From NCBI GenBank assembly GCA_020890945.1, contig JAJHPK010000010.1, forward strand, positions 31,790-95,789: 64,000 nucleotides of DNA. The letters run 5' to 3'. A model generated the notes under the pieces. It was not told the origin of the DNA. It worked only from the letters and a program-made list of their open reading frames with translations, and did not search any database. Below, one piece after another: positions 54,056 to 64,000 of the stretch. A program made the position numbers and the translations under genes. This DNA is from Nitrosomonas sp. GTDB lineage: Bacteria; Pseudomonadota; Gammaproteobacteria; Burkholderiales; Nitrosomonadaceae. How positions within the stretch are numbered: position 1 is the stretch's first letter; each line of letters starts with the position of its first letter.

Positions 54056-54161
54056 GGGAATTGGCGATTCTAACCGAAACCCCTTGCGGGTACAAACAAT
54101 ATCTTCGCCATCGAGGCTCTACAATCCCACAATCAATTCTTAACAGTGACGACAAACAGGT

Positions 54162-54953
54162 TTATTGCAAACATTCCTTATTTTTACGCAAGCTGCGCCG
54201 CGCATAATAGGAAAAAGTAACTGCGCTGCGTTGTCCTCGTAAAATCCAGTCACGCGCTTCTCGACCGAGATCGGGATCAATGGGTTGAATTTTTCCCGCA
54301 GACATGGCCAATAATTGCATACGCGCCGCTCTTTCAAATGCAAGCGCCAATACACAGGCTTCTTCGATGCTGGGGCAAGCAATTAGTAATCCATGATGTG
54401 CAAGGAATAATGCTTTTTTATCGCCTATCGCTTGTGAAATAAGCTCGCCTTCATTGTTTCCCACTGGAACGCCTGGCCATTTAGCTAGAAATGCAACATT
54501 GTCGTACAACACACAATTATCCATATGCGATATTTCCAACGGAACTTCCAGCATACTGAGCGCGGCCGTATGAACGGCATGCGTATGGATAATGCATTGC
54601 ACATCCGGTCTTGCGCGATATAACCATGAATGAAAACGATTGGCCGGATTTGCCATTCCATCTCCTTGAATCACCTCGAGGTCTTCGTTGACAAGCAACA
54701 AATTATTCGCGCAAATTTCATCAAAGCCCAATCCTAAGCGTTGTGTCAAATAAGTGCCTGTTTTTTCCCCGCGAGCAGTAATCTGACCCGCCAGTCCAGA
54801 ATCGTGTCCGTTATCAAACAAAATACGACAAGTTAATGCTAATTTCTGCGCTTGAGTGTAGCTTGCACCTTGAAGATGCACATCCATTTGCGCAGAAGAT
54901 TGTTGTATTAACTCGTCTTTGCTCAAATTAAAGGTTTTATTTTCCATAGTCAT
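54162..54953 (-). CDS. Class II aldolase/adducin-family protein
   Basis: A 263-residue protein of the AraD/FucA fold. The zinc ligands are seen in IIHTHAVHTAAL and ALFLAHHGLLIA, and the early GLAGQITARG replaces the usual GN-S/T-type phosphate loop. Family members are sugar-phosphate aldolases, epimerases or decarboxylases. The stretch RFHSWLYRARPDVQ and the end ARDWILRGQRSAVTFSYYARR resemble the uncharacterised class II aldolase group common in Proteobacteria. Substrate cannot be named. It is monocistronic by spacing. Confidence 0.88.
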   Translation of the reverse strand: MTMENKTFNLSKDELIQQSSAQMDVHLQGASYTQAQKLALTCRILFDNGHDSGLAGQITARGEKTGTYLTQRLGLGFDEICANNLLLVNEDLEVIQGDGMANPANRFHSWLYRARPDVQCIIHTHAVHTAALSMLEVPLEISHMDNCVLYDNVAFLAKWPGVPVGNNEGELISQAIGDKKALFLAHHGLLIACPSIEEACVLALAFERAARMQLLAMSAGKIQPIDPDLGREARDWILRGQRSAVTFSYYARRSLRKNKECLQ

Positions 54954-55020
54954 TTATTAAATTTTCTTCAAGCATAAGAAAGAGTTAACTAGCCGTATTG
55001 TTTTGTAAATTCTTATGAGA

Positions 55021-55425
55021 TTATGAATCTTCTTGGTTAGAAAAGAAGCGATCGATATTTCGCCTGTCTCGTTTAGTCGGACGCCCTTTCGTATAAAAGG
55101 TGGCAGGTTGTTCTTTTAAACGTGCGGCTAATAATTCTCTTTGTTCTTTGCTTTCATCTGTTTCCTTGTAAAGCTTTTGGGCTTCTGTTGCCGATCCACG
55201 TCGATTGGATAATCCTAGAACCGTGACTTCATAATGATTATTGCCGATGTGCACTACTACGCTATCTCCTAACGCTAGTTGTTTCGCGGGTTTAATTTTG
55301 TTTCCGTTAATTGTAACTCTCCCACGTTCAATCGCTTCTGACGCAAGCGATCTTGTTTTGAAAAAACGCGCGGCATGCAACCACTTATCGATGCGGTTTT
55401 TTTCTAAATTATCGTCAGATCCCAT
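55021..55425 (-). CDS. hslR: RNA-binding S4 heat-shock protein Hsp15
   Basis: A 134-residue protein with the S4 domain at about 9-70: RIDKWLHAARFFKTRSLASEAIERGRVTINGNKIKPAKQLALGDSV. The C-terminus is basic and charged (KGRPTKRDRRNIDRF), a feature of Hsp15. It binds 50S subunits carrying stalled nascent chains and helps recycle them after heat shock. Confidence 0.92.
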   Translation of the reverse strand: MGSDDNLEKNRIDKWLHAARFFKTRSLASEAIERGRVTINGNKIKPAKQLALGDSVVVHIGNNHYEVTVLGLSNRRGSATEAQKLYKETDESKEQRELLAARLKEQPATFYTKGRPTKRDRRNIDRFFSNQEDS

Positions 55426-55826
55426 AAATACATTTTGAACCGAACATTCAAAAATTCATTGATTTCTATGAACTAAATTACCATCTTAGTTGATGATTTC
55501 TGTTGTGTCATCAGTAATTGCTTTAACTAGGATCGATGTTCTAAAGATTTTTCAAAAAAATAATTACAGCACATGGATTATCAGCGTAGATTGCAATCCG
55601 GCAAGGGCTTTTTCTTGAGCATCACAAAAATTCAATAAAACTGAGATCCGATTGGTGGTCTTTGATGTTATCGTTTACATCATGGTACCAATCGGCATAT
55701 TCAGAAATATAAGTCATTTTTTCATCAGCATTTTTAATCGATTCTACTCACGTCGCCGAGCAATTCCTTCATCTCAACAACGATTTGCTCATTCAGCGCA
55801 TAACAAGTACAAGCATCTTGATTCTA
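55426..55826. other. Intergenic region with possible decayed minus-strand coding sequence
   Basis: About 400 bases. On the minus strand two consecutive frames give protein-like stretches: ALNEQIVVEMKELLGDVSRID (before a stop, about 55795-55731) and, in another frame, a 31-codon ATG-started stretch at 55717-55622 (MTYISEYADWYHDVNDNIKD...). They might be a remnant of one gene broken by a frameshift. No family recognised, so I do not call a gene. Confidence 0.3.
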
Positions 55827-55842
55827 TCAATGCTTGTACTTG
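55804..55842 (-). terminator. Hairpin spanning the stop codon of the coiled-coil protein gene
   Basis: CAAGTACAAGCAT (55804-55816) and ATGCTTGTACTTG (55830-55842) are a perfect 13-bp inverted repeat with a 13-nt loop. The TGA stop of the upstream minus-strand gene (55827-55829) lies in the loop, and the last codons form one arm. There is no strong U-tract on either side. Confidence 0.5.
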
Positions 55843-56510
55843 CTATTTTCCACTTGTTCATTGATGCCAGATAACACGCCACTGGCAACTTTACCAATCA
55901 ATTCAGCGGTTGCATTCGCTAAAGTGGCGCTTGATTCAAGTTGTGCATGACCGATCGAAGCAATCTGATGTTTAAAAGTGACCAGTGTTTCAACCAGTTG
56001 CAGACCGACTGCGGTACCATTATTTTTTGCATGACGAATGACATCATGCAAGATATCAGCTACTAATCCCTGCGCAGCGCTCGCGGTATCATGCAAAGTA
56101 TCTAAAAATAAGCTTTCTAGACTTTCTAATTCAGAGTGCGTGCGTGTTAATTCATTCTCAGAAAACTTTTTCGCTTGACTCGCAGCTTCTTCGACCGCTA
56201 ACTTCGACGCTTGCGCAAAACCAGCCAATGCGGAATCCAGGCCAGTAACCGCTTCATTGATTTGTGTTTTTGCTGTTTGCGTTTGACTAATGACATGCTG
56301 AATCTGTTCTTCGGCACCATCATGGATGCCGTGCATGATCGCGGCGACGATTCGTTGTAAGGATGCCAGATCAATATGTTGTGCATTCATAGCGTTGAGT
56401 GTTAGACGCCGAACTGTTTCGCGCGTATGCACGCCCTTTGCAACTGCTTCACGTATTTCTTTTTCTAGCGCTTCGAAATTCTCGCCATTATCCGTTTTAT
56501 CATTTTCCAT
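55827..56510 (-). CDS. Helical protein of unknown function (possibly DUF6781)
   Basis: A 227-residue, almost wholly alpha-helical cytoplasmic protein, rich in Ala, Glu and Gln, with no cysteines or membrane segments. The N-terminal part (EALEKEIREAVAKGVHTRETVRRLTLNAMNA) recurs in uncharacterised betaproteobacterial proteins; from memory it resembles DUF6781, which I cannot verify. The central region looks like a phasin- or apolipoprotein-type amphipathic helix array (GLDSALAGFAQASKLAVEEAASQAKKF). It could be a granule or surface-coating protein, but that is speculation. It lies 47 bp downstream of serS and has its own GGAGGGC-type ribosome site. Confidence 0.75.
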   Translation of the reverse strand: MENDKTDNGENFEALEKEIREAVAKGVHTRETVRRLTLNAMNAQHIDLASLQRIVAAIMHGIHDGAEEQIQHVISQTQTAKTQINEAVTGLDSALAGFAQASKLAVEEAASQAKKFSENELTRTHSELESLESLFLDTLHDTASAAQGLVADILHDVIRHAKNNGTAVGLQLVETLVTFKHQIASIGHAQLESSATLANATAELIGKVASGVLSGINEQVENSKYKH

Positions 56511-56557
56511 GGTGACAGGCCCTCCGCCTTTTTTATAGATACTGCTCGGTACAATCG

Positions 56558-57913
<1,356 letters not shown>

Positions 57914-59242
57914 TTATATTTTACGACGGGCTTGTTGATCGAGTGAACGCAAATAGGTTAATTTTTCTTGAATTTTTTGCTCTAACCCGTAATTGGTCGG
58001 TTGATAAAAAGTCATTTCAGGCATGTCCTCAGGAAAATAATTTTCACCAGCAACATACGCATCGGGATAGTCATGTGCGTAATGATAGGCATCACCATAG
58101 CCTTTTTGTTTCATCAATGATGTCGGCGCATTACGTAGATGCAGTGGAACGGGGCGCGATTGATCCTGTGCAATAAATGCACGTGCTTTATGATAAGCGC
58201 TATAAGCTGCATTGCTTTTGGGTGCGCAAGCCAGGTATAAAACCGCCTGGGCCAACGCCAATTCACCTTCCGGGCTACCCAATCGCTCATAGGTTTCGCA
58301 GGCATCTAAGGTTAAACGCAATGCACGTGGATCAGCTAAGCCGATATCTTCGGATGCCATGCGAACCAGCCGTCTTGCAATGTACAAAGGATCAGCGCCG
58401 CCATCCAACATGCGGCAAAACCAATACAGTGCCGCATCGGGAGAAGAACCTCGAACGGATTTGTGCAACGCTGAAATTTGTTCGTAAAAGGTATCGCCAC
58501 CTTTGTCAAATTGACGTGTATTTCGCGACAAGGCATTAGTGACATAGTCTTTGCTAATGGCAACAGATTCTTTTGTTTCGATGCTGTTATCGATTTGTTC
58601 CAACAAATTTAACAAGCGCCGAGCGTCTCCATCTGCAAATTCGATTAACAATTGGCGAGCTTCAGCAGAAAACTGCACATGCGACAGCGCTAGCTTGACA
58701 GCACGCTCAATCAGTTGTGCGAGTTCTGCTTCGGACAAAGCATGGAGAATATAAACTTGCGCGCGTGACAGTAGCGCATGGTTCAGTTCAAAAGAAGGAT
58801 TTTCCGTGGTAGCGCCGATAAACGTAATTAAGCCTTGTTCTATATACGGTAAAAACGCGTCTTGCTGAGATTTGTTAAAACGATGTACTTCATCAACAAA
58901 CAAAATGGTATGCCGTCCTTTTTGTTGCAAAACCAGTTCTGCTTGATCGATGGCACTGCGAATATCTTTCACGCCCGACATAACCGCAGATAAGGCAATG
59001 AATTCGCTATCGAATTCTGTCGACATAATGCGAGCGAGGGTGGTTTTACCGGTTCCTGGAGGCCCCCACAAAATCATCGAATGCAATTTGCCCGACTCAA
59101 ATGCATTACGCAAGGGCTTTCCATCACTCAGTAAGTGACTTTGTCCGATGATGTCCTGTAAATGTTGGGGACGTAATCTTTCTGCGAGTGGTGCTTGAGG
59201 GGGCGCAGTTGCAAATAACCCGATATCATTCGCGGATGACAT
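57914..59242 (-). CDS. rarA: Replication-associated recombination protein RarA (MgsA)
   Basis: A 442-residue AAA+ ATPase related to clamp loaders. [17 protein letters not shown], then Walker [15 protein letters not shown] at about 58-71, Walker B FVDEVHRF, and sensor [12 protein letters not shown]. The C-terminal tetramerisation domain (MAAECRPQ-type equivalent [18 protein letters not shown]) is present. It acts at stalled replication forks with SSB. Its first codons overlap the 3' end of lolA by 17 bp. Confidence 0.96.
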   Translation of the reverse strand: MSSANDIGLFATAPPQAPLAERLRPQHLQDIIGQSHLLSDGKPLRNAFESGKLHSMILWGPPGTGKTTLARIMSTEFDSEFIALSAVMSGVKDIRSAIDQAELVLQQKGRHTILFVDEVHRFNKSQQDAFLPYIEQGLITFIGATTENPSFELNHALLSRAQVYILHALSEAELAQLIERAVKLALSHVQFSAEARQLLIEFADGDARRLLNLLEQIDNSIETKESVAISKDYVTNALSRNTRQFDKGGDTFYEQISALHKSVRGSSPDAALYWFCRMLDGGADPLYIARRLVRMASEDIGLADPRALRLTLDACETYERLGSPEGELALAQAVLYLACAPKSNAAYSAYHKARAFIAQDQSRPVPLHLRNAPTSLMKQKGYGDAYHYAHDYPDAYVAGENYFPEDMPEMTFYQPTNYGLEQKIQEKLTYLRSLDQQARRKI

Positions 59243-59849
59243 CGGCGTTGGCGGGAGGAATAAATTTGAATAAATTGTCAGAAAGCTGAGGGTTTTTTTC
59301 TATGTCAGAAAAAGTCAGTAATGTCGTTTGACCTAAACTGTCCCTCAAAGCCATCAGCTTCAGAGCGCCTTGTGGCGAAAATGCCATTTGTATGAACTCA
59401 AACATGGTTTCCTTGCTTTTAGGAATCGCTTCAAGCCATTCCATGTCGTCTTGCAGACCCAGTTCTGTCAACGTAAAATTTTCTTCCAGCGCGCTGCTGC
59501 CGGCCAATAACGCCGCAGGACTGCTACCAATGGCTAAATTAAAGGGCCGAACCGTTACTTGATTCAGATCGTGATCGTAAAACCAAACTTCTTTGCCGTC
59601 TCCCACGATCAGTTGGTCATAGGGTTTTTGATACGACCAGCGGAATTTTTCTGGACGTTCAAATTGCATTGATCCTTTCGACTCCTGAATAGTCCGCGAG
59701 CTTTTGTCATACAGTGTTTGAGAAAAATTGGCGCTAACTGTTCGTGTTTCTGCGATGAAATTTCTTAAGCTGCCGATCGCCGTGGCTTGCACAGGAATTG
59801 AAACAAAACTGATCAACAACCATACTAAAAGCTGACTTGAAATTCGCAT
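59226..59849 (-). CDS. lolA: Outer-membrane lipoprotein carrier protein LolA
   Basis: A 207-residue periplasmic chaperone counted from ATG 59849, which begins directly with the signal peptide MRISSQLLVWLLISFVSIPVQATA; a TTG 30 bases upstream is less likely. LolA features: FIAETRTVSANFSQTLYD, GSMQFERPEKFRWSYQKPYDQLIVGDGKEVWFYDHDLNQVTVRPF and [17 protein letters not shown]. It shuttles lipoproteins from LolCDE to LolB. The ftsK-lolA-rarA order is conserved in Proteobacteria. Confidence 0.95.
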   Translation of the reverse strand: MRISSQLLVWLLISFVSIPVQATAIGSLRNFIAETRTVSANFSQTLYDKSSRTIQESKGSMQFERPEKFRWSYQKPYDQLIVGDGKEVWFYDHDLNQVTVRPFNLAIGSSPAALLAGSSALEENFTLTELGLQDDMEWLEAIPKSKETMFEFIQMAFSPQGALKLMALRDSLGQTTLLTFSDIEKNPQLSDNLFKFIPPANADVIRE

Positions 59850-59915
59850 ATTGATAAAAGCCCGTTTAAATTGATCCAATTGGGTTGTAGAAATTCACCA
59901 CACGCTATCATTTCA

Positions 59916-62216
59916 TTATTCGTTGCGTGACGGCGCCAGAACTTCGCGATTTCCATTACTTTGCATCGAAGACACTAAACCAGCGCGTTCCATTTCTTCG
60001 ATCAAACGTGCAGCACGGTTATAGCCAATGCGTAAATTCCGCTGCACTAAGGAAATAGAGGCGCGGCGTGTTTTAACAACGATTGCAACTGCTTCATCAT
60101 ACAAAGGATCGGATTCTCCTTCAGGTGTCTTTTTGATTTCTAAAGATCCGGATGAATCTCCTTCTTCATCATCGATTTGCAGAATTTCTTCGATATAACA
60201 AGGTTCACCGTGTTCTTTGAGATATTCCACGACTCGATGCACTTCATGATCGGCAACAAAAGCGCCATGGACACGTTGTGTATAACCACTGCCCGGTGGC
60301 AAATACAACATGTCCCCTTGACCCAACAGCGCCTCAGCACCCATTTGGTCCAGAATGGTACGGGAATCGATTTTACTGGAGACTTGAAAAGCAATCCGCG
60401 TTGGGATATTCGCTTTGATAAGACCAGTAATGACATCAACCGACGGCCGTTGTGTTGCTAATAAAAGATGAACACCCGATGCACGCGCTTTCTGTGCTAA
60501 TCGAGCGATTAATTGTTCCACTTTTTTGCCTGCAACCATCATTAAATCAGCGAGTTCGTCGATCACCACCACAATCAGCGGCAATTCTTCCAGATATTCT
60601 GGTTCGTCTTCCGGACGCGACAGTGGATTGATCACCGGCGTTTCTTGTTTGAGAGCTTCTCTAATTTTTTGATTGTAGCCACTCAGGTTGCGTACGCCCA
60701 AAGCTGACATGAGTTTATAACGCCGCTCCATTTCGGCTACGCACCAACGTAGAGCGCTAGCCGCTTCACGCATATCGGTAACGACTGGCGTGAGTAAATG
60801 TGAAATGCCTTCGTAAACCGATAATTCGAGCATTTTGGGATCAATCAGGATAAGCCTGACCTGCTCAGGAGTCGCTTTATATAAAAGACTCAGAATCACG
60901 GCATTAATTGCAACCGATTTTCCAGATCCTGTGGTACCGGCAACAAGGGCATGTGGCATTTTAGCAAGATCAGCCACGATGGGGCGACCACTGATATCTT
61001 TCCCTAAAGCAATAGTGAGTGCTGAAGCAGAATCGGCATAGGCTTGTGAACTCAGAATTTCTTGCAGGCGAACGATTTGCCGCTTTGGATTTGGTAATTC
61101 CAGTCCCATACTGGTTTTGCCGGGAATGGTTTCGACTACGCGAATACTGGCAACCGATAGCGCTCGCGCCAGATCTTTCACCAGATTTATAACCTGACTG
61201 CCTTTAACGCCCACAGCAGGCTCTATTTCATAACGTGTAATGACTGGACCAGGAAATGCTGCAACCACATTGACATCAACACCAAATTCTTTCAGTTTTC
61301 GTTCTATCAAACGTGAGGTAAATTCAAGCGTTTCTTTTGATAAAACCTCAAAATTTTTATCGGGTTCATCGAGCAAATGCAAAGGAGGAAGCGCAGAGTC
61401 TGGCAAATCAGAAAATAAAGGTGCTTGCTTTTCTTTAGTGATACGTTGTGATTTGGCAATCGTCGTTGCTGGCAATTCGATGTGCAAAGAAGGTGTATCT
61501 TCGATACGTTTCTTCTCATGCTCAATGATTTCATTACGCGTTCGGGAAGCCAGCATTCCAGCGAGTTTATCTTGTCGAATTTCCCATTTACCAATGACGA
61601 AGAAGAGTGATTCTTCAATTTTTTCGCCTATCTTTTCTACAAAACGTACCCATGATAAGCCTGTAAACTGACTAAACCCTACTGCAATCAATATGAGCAA
61701 AATCAATGTTGCTCCGGTTGCGCCAAATACTTTAGAAAAGAAAAGACTGATGCTATTTCCTAAGATACCCCCTGGTGTCAGTGGAAGCACAGCGTCAAGC
61801 GTGTAAAAACGTAAAGATTCCAATCCACTGCTCGCTGCCAAAAGCAGCAAGAAACCACTGATCGATAGCACCATCGATTGTTTGTCGAAAATACCTCCGC
61901 TATCGATTCGTCGATAGCTCCAAGCAACGGTCGAAAGAAAGAAAGCAACCCACCACCAAGCGGATACACCGAATAAATATAATAATAAATCCGACAGCCA
62001 TGCGCCTGCGTATCCACCTGCATTTTGCACTTCGTTAAATATACCGCTGTGTGACCAACCCGCATCGTTGCGATCATAAGTCACCAGAATCATGATTAGA
62101 TACAATGCGATACCAATTAAGAGCAAGTAGGCAGACTCACGTAACAATCGACCTACTTTTGGCGAAAAAGAATGGCCTGGAGATTTTCTGGCCATCGGTT
62201 TGTTTATAAGGCTCAT
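59916..62216 (-). CDS. ftsK: DNA translocase FtsK
   Basis: A 766-residue protein: four to five N-terminal membrane helices (about 25-190), a short linker and the motor. Walker A is [14 protein letters not shown] at about 424-437, Walker [14 protein letters not shown], and the ATPase segment [31 protein letters not shown] precedes. The C-terminal gamma winged-helix (about 700-766, [29 protein letters not shown]) reads KOPS sites. It resolves chromosome dimers at dif with XerCD and links to the divisome. The linker is short compared with E. coli (1329 residues), as in most bacteria. Confidence 0.96.
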   Translation of the reverse strand: MSLINKPMARKSPGHSFSPKVGRLLRESAYLLLIGIALYLIMILVTYDRNDAGWSHSGIFNEVQNAGGYAGAWLSDLLLYLFGVSAWWWVAFFLSTVAWSYRRIDSGGIFDKQSMVLSISGFLLLLAASSGLESLRFYTLDAVLPLTPGGILGNSISLFFSKVFGATGATLILLILIAVGFSQFTGLSWVRFVEKIGEKIEESLFFVIGKWEIRQDKLAGMLASRTRNEIIEHEKKRIEDTPSLHIELPATTIAKSQRITKEKQAPLFSDLPDSALPPLHLLDEPDKNFEVLSKETLEFTSRLIERKLKEFGVDVNVVAAFPGPVITRYEIEPAVGVKGSQVINLVKDLARALSVASIRVVETIPGKTSMGLELPNPKRQIVRLQEILSSQAYADSASALTIALGKDISGRPIVADLAKMPHALVAGTTGSGKSVAINAVILSLLYKATPEQVRLILIDPKMLELSVYEGISHLLTPVVTDMREAASALRWCVAEMERRYKLMSALGVRNLSGYNQKIREALKQETPVINPLSRPEDEPEYLEELPLIVVVIDELADLMMVAGKKVEQLIARLAQKARASGVHLLLATQRPSVDVITGLIKANIPTRIAFQVSSKIDSRTILDQMGAEALLGQGDMLYLPPGSGYTQRVHGAFVADHEVHRVVEYLKEHGEPCYIEEILQIDDEEGDSSGSLEIKKTPEGESDPLYDEAVAIVVKTRRASISLVQRNLRIGYNRAARLIEEMERAGLVSSMQSNGNREVLAPSRNE

Positions 62217-62407
62217 TAACTCTTGAATACGACTTTATCTAGGCTGGAGATAGTGATTATATAAGATTAGTGCTGGCAGGTTTACTGTTTAATACTTTAA
62301 ACACTTTCGCATCACTGCTATTTCTAGCGGTAATCACTAAAAACTTGCAAATCAGGAATCAAGGAACCAATTAGGACGCCTGCCGATAAAAGGCTTTGTT
62401 AGAAAAA
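62217..62407. other. Gap between ftsK and the GGDEF-like gene
   Basis: About 190 bases with no gene. It presumably includes the ftsK promoter (minus strand). Nothing distinctive was recognised. Confidence 0.3.
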
Positions 62408-63346
62408 TCAATCGGACCTTGAACGAGATAAAATCGCTGGAATTACGTTTTTATCTTTGTTGCCATTAATTTCTGGCACAGTTGAAACTTGATGTTTAGC
62501 ACTATCTTTGGATAATGACAAAGCATTTTCGGCGCGTTGAAATAAATTTATACTGTTATCATGGGTTTCAAGCGTTGCGATGCCGATGCACGCAACAAAC
62601 AGTTTATTTTCATCCTTCTGAGTTGTGGAGAACGATGTCTTATTGCGTATAATTTCACAAACATCTTTCGCTTCAGATAATTCAGTTTCCGGGAACAATA
62701 TTGAAAATTGTTGCGTATCTGTGTGATAAAGAAGATCGGAAGTCCTGATTTTTGATTTGATGTTATTGGCGATATTTCTTATGATTTCATGTATTTCACT
62801 GTAATTGCCTTTTTCTTCTGAAAAATGAGATAAATCAATATCAATCAGCGCAATGGATAAATTTCGTTGATATCGCTGGCAACGCAAGGTTTCGGTATGT
62901 AGTTCTATATCAAATGCTTGTTTATTCTTAAGGCCTGAGATCGAATCGATCAATATATTAGGTGACAAAGCAGATATATCAATATTTGCTTTTTTAATTT
63001 TGATGGCCATAATAGCCGTGGAAACAATCAACAATAACGTCAATCCCCGGTTGATCAAAGCAATTTCAATGGGAACTACTGATGACGGTGATAAAAAATA
63101 TCCCAGAATAACAAAAACCAAGCTTAATCCGGAAATCCAATAGGTAAGAGACATTCCGTTTGCCCATAGACTGGCAAAAATAACTAATGCATAAGGCACT
63201 CCAGCCGCCACGCCTAACGGTAACTGCAAATCGATAATAAAAATGAATACAGTTGCTGAAAAAATGAGTAAATTATTCGGAGAAATCGAAAAATCTCTAA
63301 AAAAAATTTTCAGAGAAGACGTTGCCGAAAGAATATGTTCACGCAT
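62408..63346 (-). CDS. Membrane-bound degenerate GGDEF-domain protein
   Basis: A 312-residue inner-membrane protein. Residues 1-120 contain about four hydrophobic helices (ILIFSATVFIFIIDL, VPYALVIFASLWA, ISGLSLVFVILGYF, LTLLLIVSTAIMAI). Residues 135-285 have the GGDEF-domain fold: DSISGLKNKQAFDIEL, LSIALIDIDLSHF, then where GGDEF is expected DTQQFSILFPE. With no GG(D/E)EF it should not synthesise c-di-GMP. The C-terminal 25 residues are charged. It may be a receptor or a scaffold; no sensor domain other than the membrane part is visible. Confidence 0.8.
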   Translation of the reverse strand: MREHILSATSSLKIFFRDFSISPNNLLIFSATVFIFIIDLQLPLGVAAGVPYALVIFASLWANGMSLTYWISGLSLVFVILGYFLSPSSVVPIEIALINRGLTLLLIVSTAIMAIKIKKANIDISALSPNILIDSISGLKNKQAFDIELHTETLRCQRYQRNLSIALIDIDLSHFSEEKGNYSEIHEIIRNIANNIKSKIRTSDLLYHTDTQQFSILFPETELSEAKDVCEIIRNKTSFSTTQKDENKLFVACIGIATLETHDNSINLFQRAENALSLSKDSAKHQVSTVPEINGNKDKNVIPAILSRSRSD

Positions 63347-63510
63347 TTGTCATGCAAACCCAGTATGTGGATGAGAAATATAAACCGTCTTACATAATAC
63401 TATTAAATTTACTATTAAAACTTGTCAGATCATACCAAACACAAAGCGTATTGAATCATAAAATTCAATCTATTGCATAGAAAAATGAATCACTTCATGC
63501 TTTTATAGAA

Positions 63511-63936
63511 TTATAATTTAATAACCTTTGTTCCAGCAATACGATCATGCAAAAATTGTCGGTCGCGATCAAAAAACATCCAAATCAATGTGATAAAAAA
63601 AAATGGATAAAGCACTAAGGCTAATAGGTATCGTGTGATTGCTTGTTTCTTGGTAATGCTCTGACCTTTTGAATCAACTATCCTCAGCTTCCAAGTTTGC
63701 ATCGCGAGTGTTTGTCCTCCATGTGTCCAAAACCAAATGAAATACACACCCATGATAGTCAACAAATAGAACTGATAAAACGGTTTAAAATAAAGTGGGT
63801 CGATACTTGAGAACAAAGGCACAAAAACTAAACTCGCCATAAATATGACGGCAAATAGCAATAAAAAGTCATATAAAAGACATAGCAGACGCTGCCACAG
63901 CTTAGGTATTCCACTACTTGTCACTGAATCTTGCAT
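63511..63936 (-). CDS. RDD-family integral membrane protein
   Basis: A 141-residue protein with three hydrophobic segments (about 15-37, 48-65, 105-125). The family's namesake Arg and Asp residues appear around KLWQRLLCLLYDFLLLF, and the conserved GQTLAMQTWKLRIVDSKGQSITKKQAITRYLLALV and DRQFLHDRIAGTKVI are clear. RDD proteins are of uncertain transport or stress-related function. It ends the window region before an unannotated 60-base stretch. Confidence 0.9.
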   Translation of the reverse strand: MQDSVTSSGIPKLWQRLLCLLYDFLLLFAVIFMASLVFVPLFSSIDPLYFKPFYQFYLLTIMGVYFIWFWTHGGQTLAMQTWKLRIVDSKGQSITKKQAITRYLLALVLYPFFFITLIWMFFDRDRQFLHDRIAGTKVIKL

Positions 63937-64000
63937 GTTTTTGATTGATTATATTGGAGATTATTGAAAAACTAATGTGTTACAGATTGTTGTAAGCATC

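Overview
The window looks like a chromosomal segment of an autotrophic betaproteobacterium, most likely an ammonia oxidiser of the Nitrosomonadaceae (Nitrosomonas-like). The reasons are the RuBisCO-activation pair cbbQ-cbbO, the neighbourhoods typical of Betaproteobacteria (dusB-fis-purH-purD, argS-SPOR-dsbA, ftsK-lolA-rarA-serS, gmk-rpoZ), a PEP-CTERM protein and the AT-leaning base composition. The species assignment is inference; no rRNA or amo/hao gene lies in the window.

Layout. 1-3.4 kb: 3' part of cbbQ, then cbbO and a small Mth938-like protein. 3.6-5.7 kb: a PEP-CTERM/DUF4114 exported protein and a decayed IS481-type transposase. 5.7-11.1 kb: a tight five-gene operon (flippase-like membrane protein, UDP-GlcNAc 2-epimerase, NodB deacetylase, GT2 glycosyltransferase, FAD amine-oxidase-like protein) that looks like a lipid-linked amino-sugar pathway and is the best candidate here for an undescribed system. 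11.6-21 kb: ilvE, a CHCC zinc-finger protein, a phosphohexomutase, an unusual NadE, a small secreted protein, a DUF2235 hydrolase, a purine salvage pair (hpt plus methylthioinosine phosphorylase) and peptide deformylase. 21.3-23 kb: a secreted repeat protein. 23.4-32.4 kb: tRNA-Leu, rnr, rlmB, argS, SPOR, dsbA, an HDOD-GAF protein, gmk and rpoZ. 32.5-33.3 kb: nested IS21/IS256 debris where spoT would normally follow rpoZ. 33.3-40.5 kb: exported Sel1 and ankyrin proteins, a Ubi-type hydroxylase, dusB-fis-purH-purD. 40.5-52 kb: a complete flagellar rod/hook/ring cluster flgBCDEFGHIJKL on the minus strand, with flgA divergent. 52-64 kb: a dithiol ArsR regulator, a J-domain/zinc-ribbon/PilZ fusion, tRNA-Val, a class II aldolase, Hsp15, serS-rarA-lolA-ftsK, a degenerate GGDEF protein and an RDD protein.

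How the parts work together. cbbQO remodel RuBisCO. The glycan operon plus the phosphohexomutase could feed a surface polysaccharide. The methylthioinosine phosphorylase releases hypoxanthine, which the adjacent Hpt would recapture. The flagellar block carries a sigma-28-like promoter before flgKL and a sigma-54-like promoter before flgB. The most notable single-gene anomalies are NadE without its glutaminase cysteine, the two-cysteine persulfide-sensor-like regulator with a perfect 16-bp palindrome upstream, and the PilZ fusion protein.
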